Shown here piece after piece: positions 62,591-64,000 of a stretch of DNA of 64,000 bases (positions are counted from its first letter, which is position 1; each line of letters starts with the position of its first letter). The notes beneath the pieces were generated by a model. It did no database searches, was not told where the DNA came from, and was given only the letters and a program-made list of their open reading frames with translations. The stretch spans positions 2,356,001 through 2,420,000 of the forward strand of contig OZ244910.1 in assembly GCA_965221735.1 (NCBI GenBank). The letters run 5' to 3'. Made by a program: the position numbers and the translations under genes. This stretch comes from UBA2991 sp965221735 (lineage in GTDB: Bacteria > Chloroflexota > Dehalococcoidia > Tepidiformales > Tepidiformaceae).

Positions 62591-64000
62591 CGCGTAGGCA
62601 CCGCCTCGATCGTGGTCGCGCGGTACACCCTCACCTCACCCTCCGCGAAGACCGTATCGAGGAACGTCTCGAAGGCGGGGATGAGGCCGCCCCGGTAGCG
62701 CTCCCGCTCCTCGCGCCCGACGACGACGTAGGTCGCCCCGAGCTCCTCGAGGGCGCGGACCACCTCCTCCCGGCCTGCGGCGGTGTAGACGGTGTCGACG
62801 AGATCACGGCGGCGGTCCACCTCGGGGGCAACTTCCTTCCCGCGCCAGGTGCGCTCGTGGCCGGGCCAGCCTACGGGCACCTGGAGGCCGGTGCGGAAGC
62901 CCACGCGGCCGAACGACCCGTAGCCGCCAGGGTCTTCGAGGAGGGCCTGTCCCTCATCGCCCACTCGCCACACGCGCCCCGACGCCTCGACAACGACGGC
63001 GTCGGGCTCGACGTTCTCGGCGAGCCACTCGATGAGGGCGTACTCGTCGGGGTGGTAGAAGTCGACGAAGTGCAGACCGTCGAGGCTGACGGCCTCGCGG
63101 AATCCATCGGTGCGGTTGGGCATCATCGTGACGGCGAAGACGAGGGAGCCGGCGAGGAGAAGAGCGGCGGGAGCGGCGAGGAACAGCCGGGGCCGGGGGG
63201 CGGCAAAGCGGAGGGCGGCGACGAGAACCACGGGAGAGGCGATGGAGAGGATGATCCAGGCCTGGTAGGAGAGCTTGAAGACGGTGTTATGTCGCGGGAC
63301 GAAGAAGAGGGCGTCACGGATGAACAGCAGCTCCGTGCCGTACAGGAGGAGGACGCCGAGCGTGGCGAGACCGGCGACAGGCGCGCCCGGGTGGCGGCGG
63401 TCCGCAAGCCTGATGGCGGCGAAGGCAAGGAGCCAGAGAGCGGCGGCATAGAAGACGAGCGTGAGCCATCCGCCCGCGCCGCGGCTGGAGAAGGCCTCGC
63501 CGAGGTCGACTTCCTCGGCGAAGACCCCGGCGCTCCGGCCGGCGGCGGCGAGGACTATCCAGAGAAGGAACGGCAGGGCGGGGAGCAGGCCCGCGGTGGC
63601 GATCTGCCGCAGGCGGAGGGTTGCCATGGGGCGGGCCAGGGCCCATGCGATCACGGGAAGGCTGAAGGCGACGATCGTGCCCCAGAAGAGGAGGACGTGC
63701 CGGATGCGGGTGCCCGAGTCACTGTAGGCGTAGAGGCCTCCCACCGAACCGCTGCTGAGATCGACGATCCAGGGGGAGTACGCAGCGAGGGCGAGGAGCG
63801 CGGGGACGGCGAGGTAGGACGCGGTCGCGGCAATGGCCGGGAGGGGCGGGAGCGCGCGAAGGTTGCGAGTCAGCACGGCGAAGGCGAGGACGGTCGCGAG
63901 GGTGATCACGTCCCAGGTGTTGACGAAGGCAAGGCTGCCGAAGACGAGCGCCACGACCAGGAGCCAAAGGGGACGGCGCACGTGCTCGCGCCAGGGGAGG
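62587..64000 (-). CDS. DUF2298 / Chlor_Arch_YYY-domain membrane protein (5' end beyond window)
   Basis: At least 471 codons are in the window and the frame is still open at the right edge. An internal ATG lies at 63981, but family proteins are longer and the segment VFGSLAFVNTWDVITLATV is normally internal, so the true start is outside. It has about eight membrane spans, the FVPRHNTVFKLSYQAWIILSIASP segment typical of the family, and a soluble end (DEYALIEWLAENVEPDAVVVEASG, ATYVVVGREERERY). This family is seen mainly in Chloroflexota and archaea and is probably a membrane glycosyltransferase-like protein. It overlaps the next gene (ATGA) and heads the operon seen here. Confidence 0.85.
   Translation of the reverse strand, partial: LPWREHVRRPLWLLVVALVFGSLAFVNTWDVITLATVLAFAVLTRNLRALPPLPAIAATASYLAVPALLALAAYSPWIVDLSSGSVGGLYAYSDSGTRIRHVLLFWGTIVAFSLPVIAWALARPMATLRLRQIATAGLLPALPFLLWIVLAAAGRSAGVFAEEVDLGEAFSSRGAGGWLTLVFYAAALWLLAFAAIRLADRRHPGAPVAGLATLGVLLLYGTELLFIRDALFFVPRHNTVFKLSYQAWIILSIASPVVLVAALRFAAPRPRLFLAAPAALLLAGSLVFAVTMMPNRTDGFREAVSLDGLHFVDFYHPDEYALIEWLAENVEPDAVVVEASGRVWRVGDEGQALLEDPGGYGSFGRVGFRTGLQVPVGWPGHERTWRGKEVAPEVDRRRDLVDTVYTAAGREEVVRALEELGATYVVVGREERERYRGGLIPAFETFLDTVFAEGEVRVYRATTIEAVPTR

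Overview
The window is high-GC bacterial chromosome that looks like Chloroflexota. The evidence is the form of the 16S gene and two membrane families at the right end that are known mainly from Chloroflexota and archaea: the Chlor_Arch_YYY/DUF2298 family and the Agl23-like TIGR03663 family. Finer placement (a Dehalococcoidia-type lineage is my guess from the many CaiB/BaiF CoA-transferases) is inference. I see no insertion sequence, integrase, CRISPR array or prophage. The sequence is gene-dense, and no stretch over 300 bases lacks a feature.

Left part (1-11.8 kb, minus strand): one tightly packed, mostly overlapping operon reading alaS, a baseplate-J-like membrane protein, ruvX, mltG, aroE, an unknown membrane-anchored protein, aroC, an aroK-aroB fusion, tgt and topA (cut by the window edge). 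It joins shikimate/chorismate synthesis to tRNA modification, alanyl-tRNA synthesis and cell-wall processing. Divergent from it are a GlmU-like protein with a ruined uridyltransferase half, a CNNM/CorC-type membrane protein and dprA.

15.6-21 kb: a ribosomal RNA operon, 16S - tRNA-Ile(GAT) - tRNA-Ala(TGC) - 23S - tRNA-fMet(CAT) - terminator. It has a good promoter, a boxA-like leader and long processing stems, but no 5S gene.

21-40 kb: accessory metabolism. There is a PPK2 polyphosphate kinase, a CocE-type hydrolase, an SDR oxidoreductase, two separate pairs of CaiB/BaiF CoA-transferases, two paralogous MFS exporters, a hemolysin III/PAQR protein, a SnoaL-like protein, a cytochrome P450, a PlsY-like acyltransferase and a beta-lactamase-fold hydrolase. 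In the middle sits an orphan PstS-like lipoprotein made of two almost identical tandem domains. The mix suggests CoA-dependent breakdown or modification of organic acids, but substrates cannot be read from the sequence.

40-51 kb: biotin synthesis (bioA-bioF-bioD leftward, bioB rightward from a shared 56-bp promoter region), an enolase-superfamily enzyme, a DCC thiol oxidoreductase-like protein, mutS-mutL, and a DUF1461 membrane protein with a very acidic tail that overlaps an antisense FmdB zinc-ribbon gene.

51-64 kb (minus strand): small genes, an alpha/beta hydrolase, and a NYN-domain nuclease-like gene behind its own promoter and an intrinsic terminator. Next come a NuoE/NuoF-like NADH-oxidising pair and a five-gene coupled operon of polytopic glycan/lipid-carrier proteins (DUF2298, GT39-like, Agl23-like with a propeller tail, flippase-like, FAD oxidoreductase).

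A recurring theme is a -10-like TAnnnT hexamer 6-10 bases before the start codon with little or no Shine-Dalgarno (bioA, bioB, dprA, fmdB, the alpha/beta hydrolase and others), which suggests leaderless or near-leaderless transcripts.
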